A stretch of DNA of 64,000 bases from Lomentospora prolificans (taxonomy: Eukaryota > Ascomycota > Sordariomycetes > Microascales > Microascaceae), in assembly GCA_029532625.1 (NCBI GenBank), contig JARFXM010000008.1, forward strand, positions 496,001 through 560,000, in the 5' to 3' direction. A program made the position numbers and the translations under genes. This document shows positions 49,251 to 60,312 of this stretch, in pieces; the first letter of the stretch is position 1; the number at the start of each line of letters is the position of its first letter. The notes below the pieces were generated by a model. That model was not told where the DNA came from. It made no database searches and worked only from the letters and a program-made list of their open reading frames with translations.

Positions 49251-50614
49251 TTACATCATCCCCTTCTTTACCTCATCCTCCCTCTCCTCCCACAGGGTCT
49301 TGCCGGAGCAGGAGCACACAGTCTTGTCATTCTCCCATATACCCGCACTCCTAGCAACGATACCGGTGAGCGTATTCTCGTCGTTCTTCAGAGGACCGGC
49401 GGCATCATCCTGCTGGGTAAGCACCATGGCATGGCCAATGACCTCCCACACCTGGAAAGGATGTGTGAGGAAACCGCTGCCCTGGCCATCCGAGTCAACT
49501 TCGATGGTGCCCAAGAGGCCCCTGGCCATATCGCCCGATGCTCCATTGACATTGGAGGCGGAACCCCAGACGGGACCCGTCGACGTGGCGCCATCCTTAA
49601 GATCGCCGTACTCCCGTATCGTAGCTCGGTAAGACCCGGCTGACACACCACTCACGGCCAGATCCACGAGCGTATGTGTCGGAGACAGTTGCACCATTCT
49701 CGCCAATCCCCTTACATTTCTCTTTGCTGTTGGAGGCTCTCTGGATGCTTCGTGGAACGATTCCAGGATGCTTACCGCAGCACCTACACAATCATTCAGG
49801 TGAGTCTCTTGGAACATGACGCGCAATGTCAAAACTGATATTTGCCCCTAACAACCAGATGGAAAATGGTGACACCAGGACAACGGATTATGTTACGCAA
49901 AAAGGAGCTGAGCGCGAGAGTGACCGATGTAAGACTTACTGTTCGACGCACCAGATCCTCGAAGAATCGCATCCTTTCCAGTGGACTGAATGGCTTTCAC
50001 AATAGCCGACGGTGCAGCTAAGAGTTCCCCGCATCGATGTCAGCCCAAAAAGGTGTCATGAGCTGGAGGAGGGACGAAATCGGGCGCTGGACGGGAGCAA
50101 TGCGGGTTTCCAGGATTTTCCAGGATTTACTGGGAAGGAAGCCTTGCGTACCTGTGCCTTCGACGAGAACCAACTGGTCTTTGAGATTGGCCTCAACCTT
50201 GGAGATACCTTGGAGTTTGTGAAGAGTATCTGAAACGTCCTTGACGCAGGCCTCGCATCTCAGAGGCACAGCGAAAAGAGTCTTTTTTGTTTCAAGTTTC
50301 AGCGATCAGCGCTGGCTGTCTCTGCAAAAGACGGGCGATCGAAGCGAAAAACACCTGATTTCGCCGTCGGCTGGATGTTGAATGCGCCAACTCACCTGAA
50401 AAGGCTCCGTGATGGACATGATGTCTGTGGGCTTGATGCGACGAGCTGTGGCGGTGGGGTCAACGCCGCTCGTGTGGTAGGAATGCGCGAGGAAAGCAAT
50501 TGGTAGAAACCCGACAGTAGTGGCACACAAGATGCGCCTGTTACAAAGGGATTGCGCTGAGAATGTCGAACACCTCGTTGTAGTTTCTCGGAAGAGCCTC
50601 GAGATCCAGCTCAT
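49251..50614 (-). CDS. ccs1: Copper chaperone for Cu/Zn superoxide dismutase, with alternative N-terminus
   Basis: Loads copper into Cu/Zn superoxide dismutase and forms its disulfide, in the cytosol and the mitochondrial intermembrane space. Minus-strand exons 50396-50614, 50152-50281, 49940-50017 and 49251-49783 give 319 residues from the distal ATG or 254 from the internal ATG at 50419 (MSITEPFQ); the shorter form has the usual length. Domain 1 is Atx1-like (TLFAVPLRCEACV), domain 2 resembles superoxide dismutase (GPVWGSAS, GSGFLTHP), and domain 3 carries the CxC copper site CSC at residues 299-301. The extra 65 residues have a basic, Ser/Thr-rich start, then a hydrophobic stretch at 28-43, like a bipartite intermembrane-space signal. 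Domain 1 has Leu where most relatives have the Met of MxCxxC. The gene is divergent from uL13m. Confidence 0.92.
50282..50395 (-). other. Introns of the copper chaperone gene (first of three)
   Basis: Donor GTGAGT; the acceptor AAAAAAG has no pyrimidine tract on its last bases but restores TLFAVP. The others are 50018-50151 (GTACGC to CTCTTAG) and 49784-49939 (GTAAGT to GTGTAG). Confidence 0.75.
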
Positions 50615-51105
50615 GCTGAAGTCACTCCCTTCACTGTCCTATCAGTTTTATAATTTGTAATCCGTCCAGTGGCACCATCGCTGGCCTGGCGATGCTTCCC
50701 CATACACAAGGCACTATTGGCGGGCTCCTCTTTCTTTCCAGAGTTTTAATGCCGTGCTTTTGGTGCGGTTGCATTAGTGATGCAGCCCCACTAAAAAGAA
50801 CATTCGAGCTTGCAAAATGAGCTTTGAGGCGCTTTGCTGAACCGATCGATGGATCCTTGCCGCTATCACCCTCCCAAGCTTTCTCAACAATGTTATCAAG
50901 GCGGCACGTGATATCATCAGGATCTTAGTCAGCCATCTCAAGGGTTTTGATATGGGACAAGTGAGGCCATCTAAAAAATGCAGAGCTGGTGAACACGACG
51001 CGGCGCCCTTCACTCGCAAATCGACAGTGAGGCTAGCAAACCATCTATCTCCTGACGTCCTTGCCTCCCTCTATTGCGGATACGTAATCCGCGAGACAAT
51101 TCGCC
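50615..51105. other. Bidirectional promoter region, copper chaperone and uL13m genes
   Basis: 491 bases between two divergent start codons. A TATAAAA on the minus strand at 50646-50652 lies 32 bases before the distal copper chaperone ATG. No gene is recognised. Confidence 0.5.
50646..50652 (-). promoter_or_regulatory. TATA box of the copper chaperone gene
   Basis: TATAAAA on the minus strand, 32 bases upstream of the distal ATG at 50614 and about 227 upstream of the internal ATG. Transcripts starting close below it would have a very short leader or begin past the distal ATG. Confidence 0.4.
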
Positions 51106-51751
51106 ATGTCTCAAGTCATCGGCCCCGTATGTGCCTCCCTTACCACTGTCCCGTCTCAATCCTCCAATATTCAAGCTTCTCGCCATCACGATATCGAATT
51201 GAGACCGCACGAGACTAACTAGATTATCACAGACACAACTCGCCTACTCCCGAGTATGGCATCACGTCTCCGCCAAAGCCCTCCACCCAACCCTCTCCAC
51301 CCAAAACGGCACGACGCCCCCTTCCCTCGGACGTCTAGCCAGCCGCATCGCCGTTCTCCTCATGGGCAAGCACAAGCCCATGTGGGACCCCTCGACCGAC
51401 TGCGGCGATTACGTTGTCGTGACGGACTGCGCGGCGCTCTACACTACGGGCCGCAAGAAGTGGCAGAAAACGTACTACCGACACAACACGCGGCCTGGTT
51501 CACTCAAGTCCGTCACCATGGACGTCCTCATGGACAAGTACGGCGGCAGTGAGGTCCTGCGGAGGGCCGTTAGCGGAATGCTTCCCAAGAATAGGTTGAG
51601 GGATAAAAGGCTGGCGAGATTGAAGGCTTTTGATGGTGCGGCGCACCCGTACAAGAAGAACCTGATCAAGGTTGGCGATAAGGTTGTGGGTGAGGAAGGT
51701 TGGAGTGAGGTTGCGAAGGCGATTAGGGCGGCGAGCGATTCAAGGATATAA
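51106..51751 (+). CDS. mrpl23: Mitochondrial 54S ribosomal protein uL13m
   Basis: Large-subunit mitochondrial ribosomal protein of the bacterial L13 family. Exons 51106-51126 and 51233-51751 give 179 residues. The first exon encodes only seven residues (MSQVIGP) and its GTATGT donor joins in phase 0 to TQLAYSRVWHHV. The L13 fold is recognised by GRLASRIAVLLMGKHKP, DCGDYVVVTD, KYGGSEVLRRAVSGMLPKNRLRD and the C-terminal LKAFDGAAHPY. No long cleaved presequence is seen, as in the yeast relative. Confidence 0.93.
51127..51232 (+). other. Intron of the uL13m gene
   Basis: Donor GTATGT, branch GACTAACT, acceptor TATCACAG; 106 nt, phase 0. Confidence 0.88.
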
Positions 51752-52376
51752 GGGGGGTCTGAGTGAATAGGGCGGTGGGGAGGTGGTGTTGCGTGTGTAT
51801 GTGTGAAGACTCGATGTTGTGTTGTATATCATTATGTACAATAATGCTCCGATCCAATAGAGCCAGCATTCTCAATTCTCAAAACTTGTCACCGGATAGT
51901 CCAAGCTCTCTGCGCTAACTAACCATTGTCAAAAGCTAAAAGAGGAAGCCGGGGATACAACGGTGATTGACCTTGACATTCTGCCAGATTACTGTCCTCT
52001 CGGACTTGGACTTGATATGATAGTTGTGACTGGGCTCGCGACGCTAGGCAAAACCCCCATAGCTAGAAGGAGCATGATGGAAGGAAGACCAGAAATGCCC
52101 ATGGTGGCTTGATTATAACCTCATTGTGAAAGCCACAGATGCATGACCATTCACTTCAAAAGAGACTTCAGGAGCGGATTGATACGTCGCATCCTGATAT
52201 TGATCCTATTCTATGGGGTAACTAGCACGAGAAAAACAGAAGAAAAGAAAAGGAAAAAAAGGAAACCCATATGCCCAGATGCAGCATTCTTAAAAACTCC
52301 CTTGAAAGAAATCCCAGAAGCAGCAGGAAAGACGAGAAAAGAAGGGGGGCAAGTACCCAGCCTATCTAAACTACAA
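51752..52376. other. Convergent intergenic region
   Basis: 3' flanks of uL13m and urate oxidase. A purine-rich A/G stretch lies near 52228-52262. No gene is recognised. Confidence 0.5.
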
Positions 52377-53376
52377 TTACCGCGAAACCTCGCACTTGAT
52401 AAGACCGTTGGGGCCTGATTGAGGGGCATACACCTCGGCGTCCTTGCCGGTGTTCTTGTAGCCCTTGTGCCAGCTGAGGTCTGCAAGTAACGTACGATTA
52501 GAAGTGGATCTCTACCGAAGGAGCTACGCAAGGGTATGTGGTATCAAACTTACCAATCTCGAAGTAGTGCTTATTGGGAAGAGAGAAAGTGACGGTCTGG
52601 ACCTCGGGAACGGCTTCCAGAATCTGGTCGCACATCTTGTACATGGTGGCCTGGACACTGGCGCTGTCGTCCTCGGCAAAGGTCTTCATGCAGATGCCGG
52701 TGGCAGCCTCGAAGGCGCTGTTGAACTTAGAAGTCGCCTCCTCGACGGCCTTGATGTCGGCAAACTTCCAGCTCCAGGTGCAGTCAATGTCAGTGGAGAG
52801 GATCCTGTCGTTGGTCTCTGCAAGGGTGGTGTACTCGTCGCGAACAAAGCCGTGGAAAGCTGAGCCGGTGCTCTTAAAAACGCTCAACCCGGAGATGGCG
52901 CTGGTGAGGCTGATTCCGTCCTTCCTCGAGATCCTAGCCTCGACGTCGCGGGTGTTCTGGCCGTCCCGCCAGAAAGAGTGGGGGTGAGGCTTGCCGTCGA
53001 TGGTCATGCGGCTCCAGCGGTGGGTGACGACCTTGATGTTGGCAACATGGATGTGAGGGTACTTGTCAAGGAAATGAGTACCAAGGTAAGCAGCGTAAAG
53101 CTCAGGAGGGTCAACTGGATTCTCCTTGGCCTTGATGTAGATGGTGTTCTTGATAGAGTCAGTGGCGACGACCACGCTGTTGTCGGCCTTGGTGTAGCTG
53201 GTCGCGATATCGCCTTCGAGAAGACAGCAAACGGTCATCTCGGTCACCGTGTGAACACCGGTGGCGGCGTCCTTGTTAACTTTGCAGACGCGAACATTGT
53301 CCTTGCCGTAGCGGGCAGCAGAGAGAGTAGGCATCTTAGAGGCGGAGCGTTGGGTGCGAATAGGAAGGGCAGACAT
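52377..53376 (-). CDS. uaZ: Urate oxidase (uricase)
   Basis: Cofactor-free enzyme that oxidises urate to 5-hydroxyisourate in purine breakdown, normally in peroxisomes. Minus-strand exons 52554-53376 and 52377-52480 give 308 residues, or 294 from the second in-frame ATG at 53334 (MPTLSAARYGKDNVRV), which matches the usual start better. Family motifs include SAARYGKDNVRV with the catalytic lysine, VVATDSIKNT with the catalytic threonine, SFWRDGQNTRDVEA, and ISGLSVFKSTGSAFHGF with the urate-binding Phe. The end, GPNGLIKCEVSR, stops without a C-terminal SKL-type peroxisomal signal, which is unusual. The 73-nt intron (GTAAGT to TTGCAG) joins HYFEI to DLSWH. Confidence 0.94.
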
Positions 53377-55456
53377 GAAGTCGTTTAGATGGGCTCGAGG
53401 AAGTATAACAAGAATCACGTTTGTTAGTTACACGCCAAAACGTTGGGAGTTGAGAACCGGATGTAAAACAAGCAGACAAGCTAGCTACTTTCTGGAGAGA
53501 AAAATAAGAGGTTGCTTGGAATTGCCAAGGGAGGAAGGAACAGCTGATGAGAACTGAATCATTTATTAAGCTAGGGAGGAGAGCCACAGATCTATATATG
53601 GCGTTCCAGATGCAGAAACCAAGGTATGGAACAACCCGAGGAGACCTGACACTGGTGCTGAATGCGTCTAGCTTCCCCACACGGCGGATTGATTCGTTGT
53701 AGGTTGGTTCAATGTTATCGAGCTGGCGGAATGCGAAGGATACGGAGTCGGAGTCCGCCGACTCCCACCACGAGCGAAAGCCGAGGGGGCACAGATAACG
53801 GCGGGGAAGGGTTTAAAGCGATGGGGTGGGTTGGTCTTGCGTCACTTCAGATGCAACTATTGCCCTAAAACCAATCGAGGCTCAACTGCCAGCGATAAAA
53901 ATCGAGCTATGATGAGTGGGGCAGCCGAGATGCTTGAGCTTGACAGAATTCTATTGCATGTAGAAAGTGTCGAATTTTTGCGATTTGGCGAGGGTCGCCG
54001 CTTCCCCCGAGCTGCTATCTTGAGCTGGGGATCGGAGAGTGGCGAAACAACCTCTCTGCGGGAAGGGATCCGGCCGACTTCTGGATCCTGAAATCGATAT
54101 CTGTAGCCTTTTTGCGCAAAGTCAAATTTGAGAATCAGTCCTATGGGGTCTCTTAAGTTGCGCTCAGATGAATCAGCTAAAGCAAGCTCTTGGGGTGAAG
54201 CTTAATGCCGTTCTGCCGATTAACAAGCATGTGAGCATGGATCTATGTCCAACCAATAAATTGGGTACTGTACGGGATCAAGCTCCTCGACTTCCAAGCC
54301 AAAAACAAGCAGCCTAGCCAGCTGCAGACGCGGGTGCAATCGAGTCGAATTCGAACTATCCAGCGGTCGCCTATGACTACCCTTCTAAAAAGGCTCTGGA
54401 GTATCTCAATGTTGCGCTGACGTCAAGAGATTGATGACATCTGCCATTTAGTTTGGGTGGCTAAGTGAGATTGCCGTTTGGCTGGAGTCACCGTTTGTCA
54501 TTCAATTCTTTGTATTCCTCGAGTTCGTTCGAAGCGGAGCTTGAGGGCACAGCTGGCGATTGAGGTTCACCGGTTAGTGGGAATGGGAATATTACCCGAC
54601 CGACGAGGGTATTGGCCAGCATAATTAGTGGCCAGGCGTGGCTCTCAACCTTCTAATCCAGTCCTGCCAGGGGCTATGAGTTAGCCAGCACTCCAGCTGG
54701 CAACCTGGATCAATCAAACTGGACAGTGTATAAACCCCTTGACAGCCTTCCCTAGAATAGATTGAATTAAGCGCTGTTTAGTGGCGATTGCGGCTCACCT
54801 CACCAACTCCAAGGTTCATATTGCCAGCCAGGCTGGCTGGCTGTGCCTCAGCCTGGGCCCTACCAATCCTAATAACCCCGATCTCGAGCCATCCCACCAC
54901 CCATCCAACACCTCCACGCTGGCTATCTCAAGGGCCACACTGTCACACCTTTACACCTCAAAGTCCTCAACCCCTTGTTTATGATCATTCCTTTAGCAGT
55001 TCACAGGCGTCATCTTTACCTTCATTCTTTTCTCATAGATTAACTATTGGCGACCATCATCGAGCCTACCAAAGCTACACACTCCTTATTCTGCCTGTCA
55101 CTAAGGCACCCCTGCGATCGATTCTTTGTGCCTCTACTCGACGACCAGACCCCTGCTCGTGATTAACAGCATCAAAAGGTCTACTCCACTCTTCACTCCC
55201 ATTGGATTACCTCTAGTCCAAGCCGAAGTAACATATTATCTCCCAACACCTTCCCATCAGTTCAATTTAGTCTATTTTCATTCAGAACTCGTTCAATCGC
55301 CGTACGAACGATTGCGGCTGCGCATTACCCCCTCCTTTGATACTCGACTCGGCGGGGACGACAGTTCGTGACGAATGCACTAGTCGAGCGGATGTCGAAC
55401 GACCCTTGAAGGGCAGCACCTCTTTGGGTGGACTCGAGGTCCGACCTACGTTCGCT
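53377..55456. other. Divergent intergenic region, urate oxidase and Rictor genes
   Basis: Two kb of shared upstream sequence. Only short open frames without domains are seen. The 400 bases before 55457 are pyrimidine-rich and probably form a long leader of the Rictor gene. Confidence 0.5.
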
Positions 55457-58400
55457 ATGTTGAGCAGCGCCGGGACTCCGACCCAGAAGGCCTACCAGCC
55501 TCAGCAGCCATCGACAGCCACTGCCTCCCGTCCGAGCCTCGACCACCAGCGGGACAATAACAATGGCCTCCAACCACCTGCGCTTCTCAGCGCATCACGC
55601 ATCACAACCTCCTCCGGTGTGAGTTTCGCGCCGAGAGGCTCCTCTCTTAACCCCAACCCGGGCCCTGGCAGCTTTAGTAGCGACTTTCGTATCCATAACC
55701 CCACCCAACGAGCGCCGTCGAGAACTGAAAACTATTCAAGAGAGAATAAACTTCCCGAAGAAGATGAGAGTGCGGCTGAGAAGAACATTGCGGGTTTGAG
55801 GGAAGCCCTCAACCGGGAGATGAAAATCAAAGAGGGTAGCGAAAACATGTTGGAAGCCCTGAACAACAAGAAAGCCAAGCAGTCCAAGGAACAACGTGCT
55901 CGTGTCGAGGCGGAGCTCAACTCCTCAAACCTGAAGATCAGGGAATTGCGCCAAAAGATATCCGACGCACAGCTGCGTACAAGGGCTCCTCAGCCGCCTA
56001 CCACGCCCACGAGGCAGCGAACTGGCGAAGGCCTTTTAAGCAGCAACGGCTTGCGCTCACCCCCGAGTGTGTCTCGCAGCGGCGCCGCTTCGGATCTCGA
56101 GGAAGCGACAGAATCACCCACATTCGCCCTGGCAGAGCTTTTGCAAGCTCTCGAGGTGGAACGTATGACCCCTGACTACTACGTCAGCAGAGCAAACTCC
56201 TTGGTCGATCTCTTCAAGCGGCACTCGACGCTGAAATATGACCTTGTATGGTCGGTGTTTGGTTTGCGCATCCAAGTCATGCTTTTGAGCGATAGTCGAG
56301 AAGTTGTTGCTGCTGGATATCGAGTGCTTCGCTACGCCATCTCGGATGTCTCGTCCTTGCGCAAGATAAGGGCACTCAATAGCGACTATATTGTTGTAAC
56401 GTCGCTCATCAAGGACCGTAAGGCTGATGTTGAGAGAGAGCAAGCCTTGAAGTTTGTACGTGCATTTCTCGACGTCAAGGATGGTGTCAAAGAGATCTCT
56501 CGTGCCGTGGTTAGGGCGATAGCCGCGCTTGCCGAGCACGGAGAGGACAGGACTGGATCGCGGGCGGCCCTCGAGGCACCGATGGAGCGAGAGGATAGGC
56601 TTCGTCCCATCTGCATCCAGACCCTTGCAGAGATTCTTGTTCGAGACCCACCTCTTCTCCTTGCATCTGGTGGTCTTGCCCCACTCTACGACGCTCTCTC
56701 CGACGGCACGTACAAGGCTCCGGAAGGTCTTACGGCCGCTTTCTTATTCCTATTAGACTCGCCCAACAAGCGACGCTACCTTCAACCCGGCTATAGTATT
56801 GAATCACTGTTCAGTCCCTTCACGGACCAGCTACTCGAGAACGAGGCTCTTCTGAAGCAGAACTCGAAAGCCATTGCTGCTGCCTTGAAGACCTGGCCTG
56901 GCCTGATGGCGCTGTCCATGTACGAATTCCGGACGGTCAAATCCTTTGTGGAGTGTATGCTATACCCATCTCTTACCGTGAAGGAAACCGTCATCGACCT
57001 TATCTACTCCCTGCTGCGAATCAAGTCGCCGGGTTGGGCCCAGTCATATCTCGCAGGCCGACGATTGACCACGTATGGTAGAGTCGCATCATTAAGAGCG
57101 GGGACCGATAAGGCAGTCGCCGCTCCAGCTGACGAAGATTCCGGGGAGCAGAACTTTGTTGAGCACTATACCGCCCTCCTTCTCACGATCTTTATTCGAT
57201 CCAACCTTCTCCCGGTGCTCCTCAAACTAACTCAGAGCTACGATAACCCCACGTTGAAGCGAAAGACCACCCTCCTCTTAGGCGAAGTCCTGAAGCTGTC
57301 GAGTAAGTTACTCCTTCCCAGTTGGAGTAGCGAACTCCAGCTCTTGCCCGAGCTGTTTGCCGCAGCAACTCAGTTTGACAATCAGGATCACTTCAACGCC
57401 ACGGGTACTATATATCAGATTAGCAGCGTGAGCAAGACGCTCTACCGAACTTCGCCTTCTGGCACTGCCGGCGGTTTGGTGCAAGCCAACACGTACGGGG
57501 ACGTGATGGATGATCATCCAAAAGCAAACGCATCTGTCATCACAGACGATACCACGTTCCGCCAGCTGTTGATTGACAGTGGTGTCCTGACGAGCTCCAA
57601 TCACTCGAAATGGAACTGGGATGTGGTTATGAGGATATTCGAAGGGCCTTTTCAGAGTGGCAAGCGTCTTGAAGAAGCTGCCAAAGCATCTAAATTCTTG
57701 AAGCGCATCATTAGCTTCTACCGCCCCTTCAAGTACAAGTTCTCCGAGCTCAAGAGCACTCGGAATACTCAAAAATATGTCCGCGCCGGATGCGCCTTGA
57801 TGCATTCCTTGATGCAGTCGCCAGAGGGCCTCAGATTCCTCGCTGAGAGCAAGCTACTGAAGCAAATAGCTGAGTGCCTCGCTCAATGCGATCCGGTATG
57901 GTGCACCTTGTATTTTATAAGTAGCCGATTAGTTGTTTTTGATTGTTCGCTAATCTTACCTTGATAGGCAACCGGCTACCCAGCTCAGTTCCCCATGTTC
58001 TCTAAGGACAGACTCATTGACACCCTGTGCGGCGGATACTTTGCCATGATTGGGGTCCTTAGTGGAGATCCCAAAGGCCTAGCTCTTCTCGACAGGTGGC
58101 GCATGTTTAATATGATGTATCATATCGTCGATCTGAAGCAACGCCCAGACCTCATTAAGTTGATACTTTCGAACCTCGATTACGGCATAAATGGGCACCC
58201 TCGAGTTCTTCTCTCGAAGGCACTAACAGGTGGAACTATGGACATTCGAATACACGCCACCAACGCCTTGCGGAAATACGCTATCCGACCCATCTCCTCT
58301 CACGACGCTGTTGCTGATTCCAAGTGGGCTATCCAACTTCTTGTGACTCAACTGTACGACCCTGATATTGAGGTGTGCTCAACTGCGATCAAGATCCTTG

Positions 58401-59617
58401 AGAAAGCCTGCAATCGGAAGACATACCTTGAGTATATCGTCGAGTGCCGCCCATCCCTGGATCACCTAGGTGAGATCGGGGCACCACTGCTCTTGCGCTT
58501 CCTTTCCACTTCAATAGGCTACAAGTATCTCGACGGTCTAGATTACATTAGTAATGAGATGGACGATTGGTTCCTAGGGAGAAACGACTCATATGTCAGT
58601 CTTATAGAGGCCAGTCTTGCGCGAGCATTCATGGATAGCCCCGACGATCACCAGAACCGGATGAGCTTGTTCGACGAAGGTGCTGTTGGCGACTTTGCGG
58701 ATGCCCATGTCCCACCCCACTTCTACCGCGAGTTGACACGCACTCAAGAAGGGTGCAAGCTTCTGAGTGATAAGGGTCATTTTGAGGAATTTGCGGCGAC
58801 TATCCGCGAATATGGCATGCAGTTTGAAGATCCGGAGCTCATAACCAAAGTGAAGGGATGCATGTGGGCGGTGGGCAATGTAGGGTCCATGGAACTCGGA
58901 GCTCCATTCATCGAATCTAGCGACGTTGTCGAGCAGATTGTAAAGATTGCTCAGTCGCATGAGGTCATGAGTCTTCGAGGCACCGCCTTTTTCGTGCTTG
59001 GCCTTATCTCGAGATCCGTCCATGGGTTGGAGATCCTGTACGAGAACGGGTGGGACGCAAATACGAACGCTCTGGGCCGCTCATTAGGGTTCTGCCTCCC
59101 CCTTGATGTCTCGAAATTCTTCTCTCTCGCCCCTTGGAAATCGGAAAGGGTCGTGACGGTCACACTACCAGAGTCCCAAAAGACGGAGAAGGTTGCACCA
59201 CCCCCAATGGCAGCACGACCGCCGCTTGAGCCCCAGGAACAGCTCACAGATCACAGTGATGAAGCCGTCAACCAACGTGTTCTCGACCTGGTCGTGGATT
59301 TAAGTAATTCTGTACTCTTCAAGCGGGCCATGAGCGAGCTGGTACAAGTCAAGCAATTGCGCCGTGGAGGCTTCACTTCTGTTCGGCTTTTTAGACAGAT
59401 CATGGCTCTTCTAGAGTACAATCACTATCGGCTTCCCATTAGGAAGGTGGTAACCGAGCTCTTCCATAAGAGCGTGCTAAGGCGGGTGGTGTTCGAAGAG
59501 GAGGACGTTAGCGGAACGGAGGATGATGAAGACGACGGCGGGTCTTCGGAAGATGATACTCGTACGGAACGGCAGCGGAGCATCTCGGATCCAAGCGAAG
59601 TCGCCGAAGTGAGATAG
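55457..59617 (+). CDS. Rictor homologue, TORC2 subunit (Ste20/Ste16/Avo3 family)
   Basis: Scaffold subunit specific to TOR complex 2, which controls actin polarity, AGC kinases and stress responses. Exons 55457-57895 and 57968-59617 give 1362 residues, the fungal Rictor size. The first 100 residues are disordered, followed by a charged coiled coil at about 104-172 resembling an HR1/REM-1 repeat. Then comes the alpha-helical repeat body, with the conserved N-terminal block around ALEVERMTPDYYVSRANSLV and ALKFVRAFLDVKDGV and the middle and C-terminal blocks PLFDR-like DRWRMFNMMYHIVDLKQRPD, HPRVLLSKALTGG and KGCMWAVGNVGS. The C-terminus is acidic and Ser-rich. The start is the only ATG of the frame ahead of these blocks. 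The intron is 72 nt (GTATGG to TTGATAG), phase 0. Confidence 0.93.
57896..57967 (+). other. Intron of the Rictor gene
   Basis: Donor GTATGG, branch TCTTACC or GCTAATCT, acceptor TTGATAG; 72 nt. Its removal joins CDP to ATGYPAQF. Confidence 0.85.
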
Positions 59618-60312
59618 TTCGATGCTACCCAGAATTCAGACGATGGGTCCCACCAGGACGCCCGGGAAGTTGGGTTTAACGATTGGCGTCGTGCTCGGGT
59701 GTGATAGTCAAGTTAGTGGACGATCGTGGTTGATTGATGTTTTGTACAATACGCGGGCACATTGGTACTGCATTACTGCTTCATGATCTTTTCGAAGCCA
59801 GGAGCTCTCTGGAATGGAATTTTTTTGGTTCTTCTTCCTTTTTTTTTTTTCAACCAACATGCGGAGCACAAGTCGGTTTACACCCAAGCTGGTTGGAGGC
59901 TTTACATGTTTGCTTGTTATTTGCGAGGTTTTACTGCTTTGTTTTAGCGCTGATCCGTTTGGACGCTGCGCGATTCCGCTGTGTTATTGATCAAGCAATG
60001 GTTGGGATTCGGGGTGGTCTGGTCAGGAAAATGGGTTGAGCACTTGATTTGAGGAGCTTTTCTAATTTCCAGTTGAATGCATGTCGTCATGTTTGCAAAA
60101 GAATTTTTCCCCACGTTCGAGCCACTGCGCGTCTATAATGTCAAGGTTCTATTTCTCTTTGGCCGGACCTAGGATGAGTTAATACCTATACCAAGTGTGA
60201 AGGCTCTCTCCTCTAATAATGAATTCAGCAATGCCAACGCCTTTCTTAAGCATGCAGCCTGTACCGTCTACGCCATAACACCAATAATCATTAGGCCCTG
60301 TTTCCTCACATG
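59618..60312. other. Convergent intergenic region
   Basis: 3' flanks of the Rictor and Vps22 genes with a T run near 59837-59850. No gene is recognised. Confidence 0.5.
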
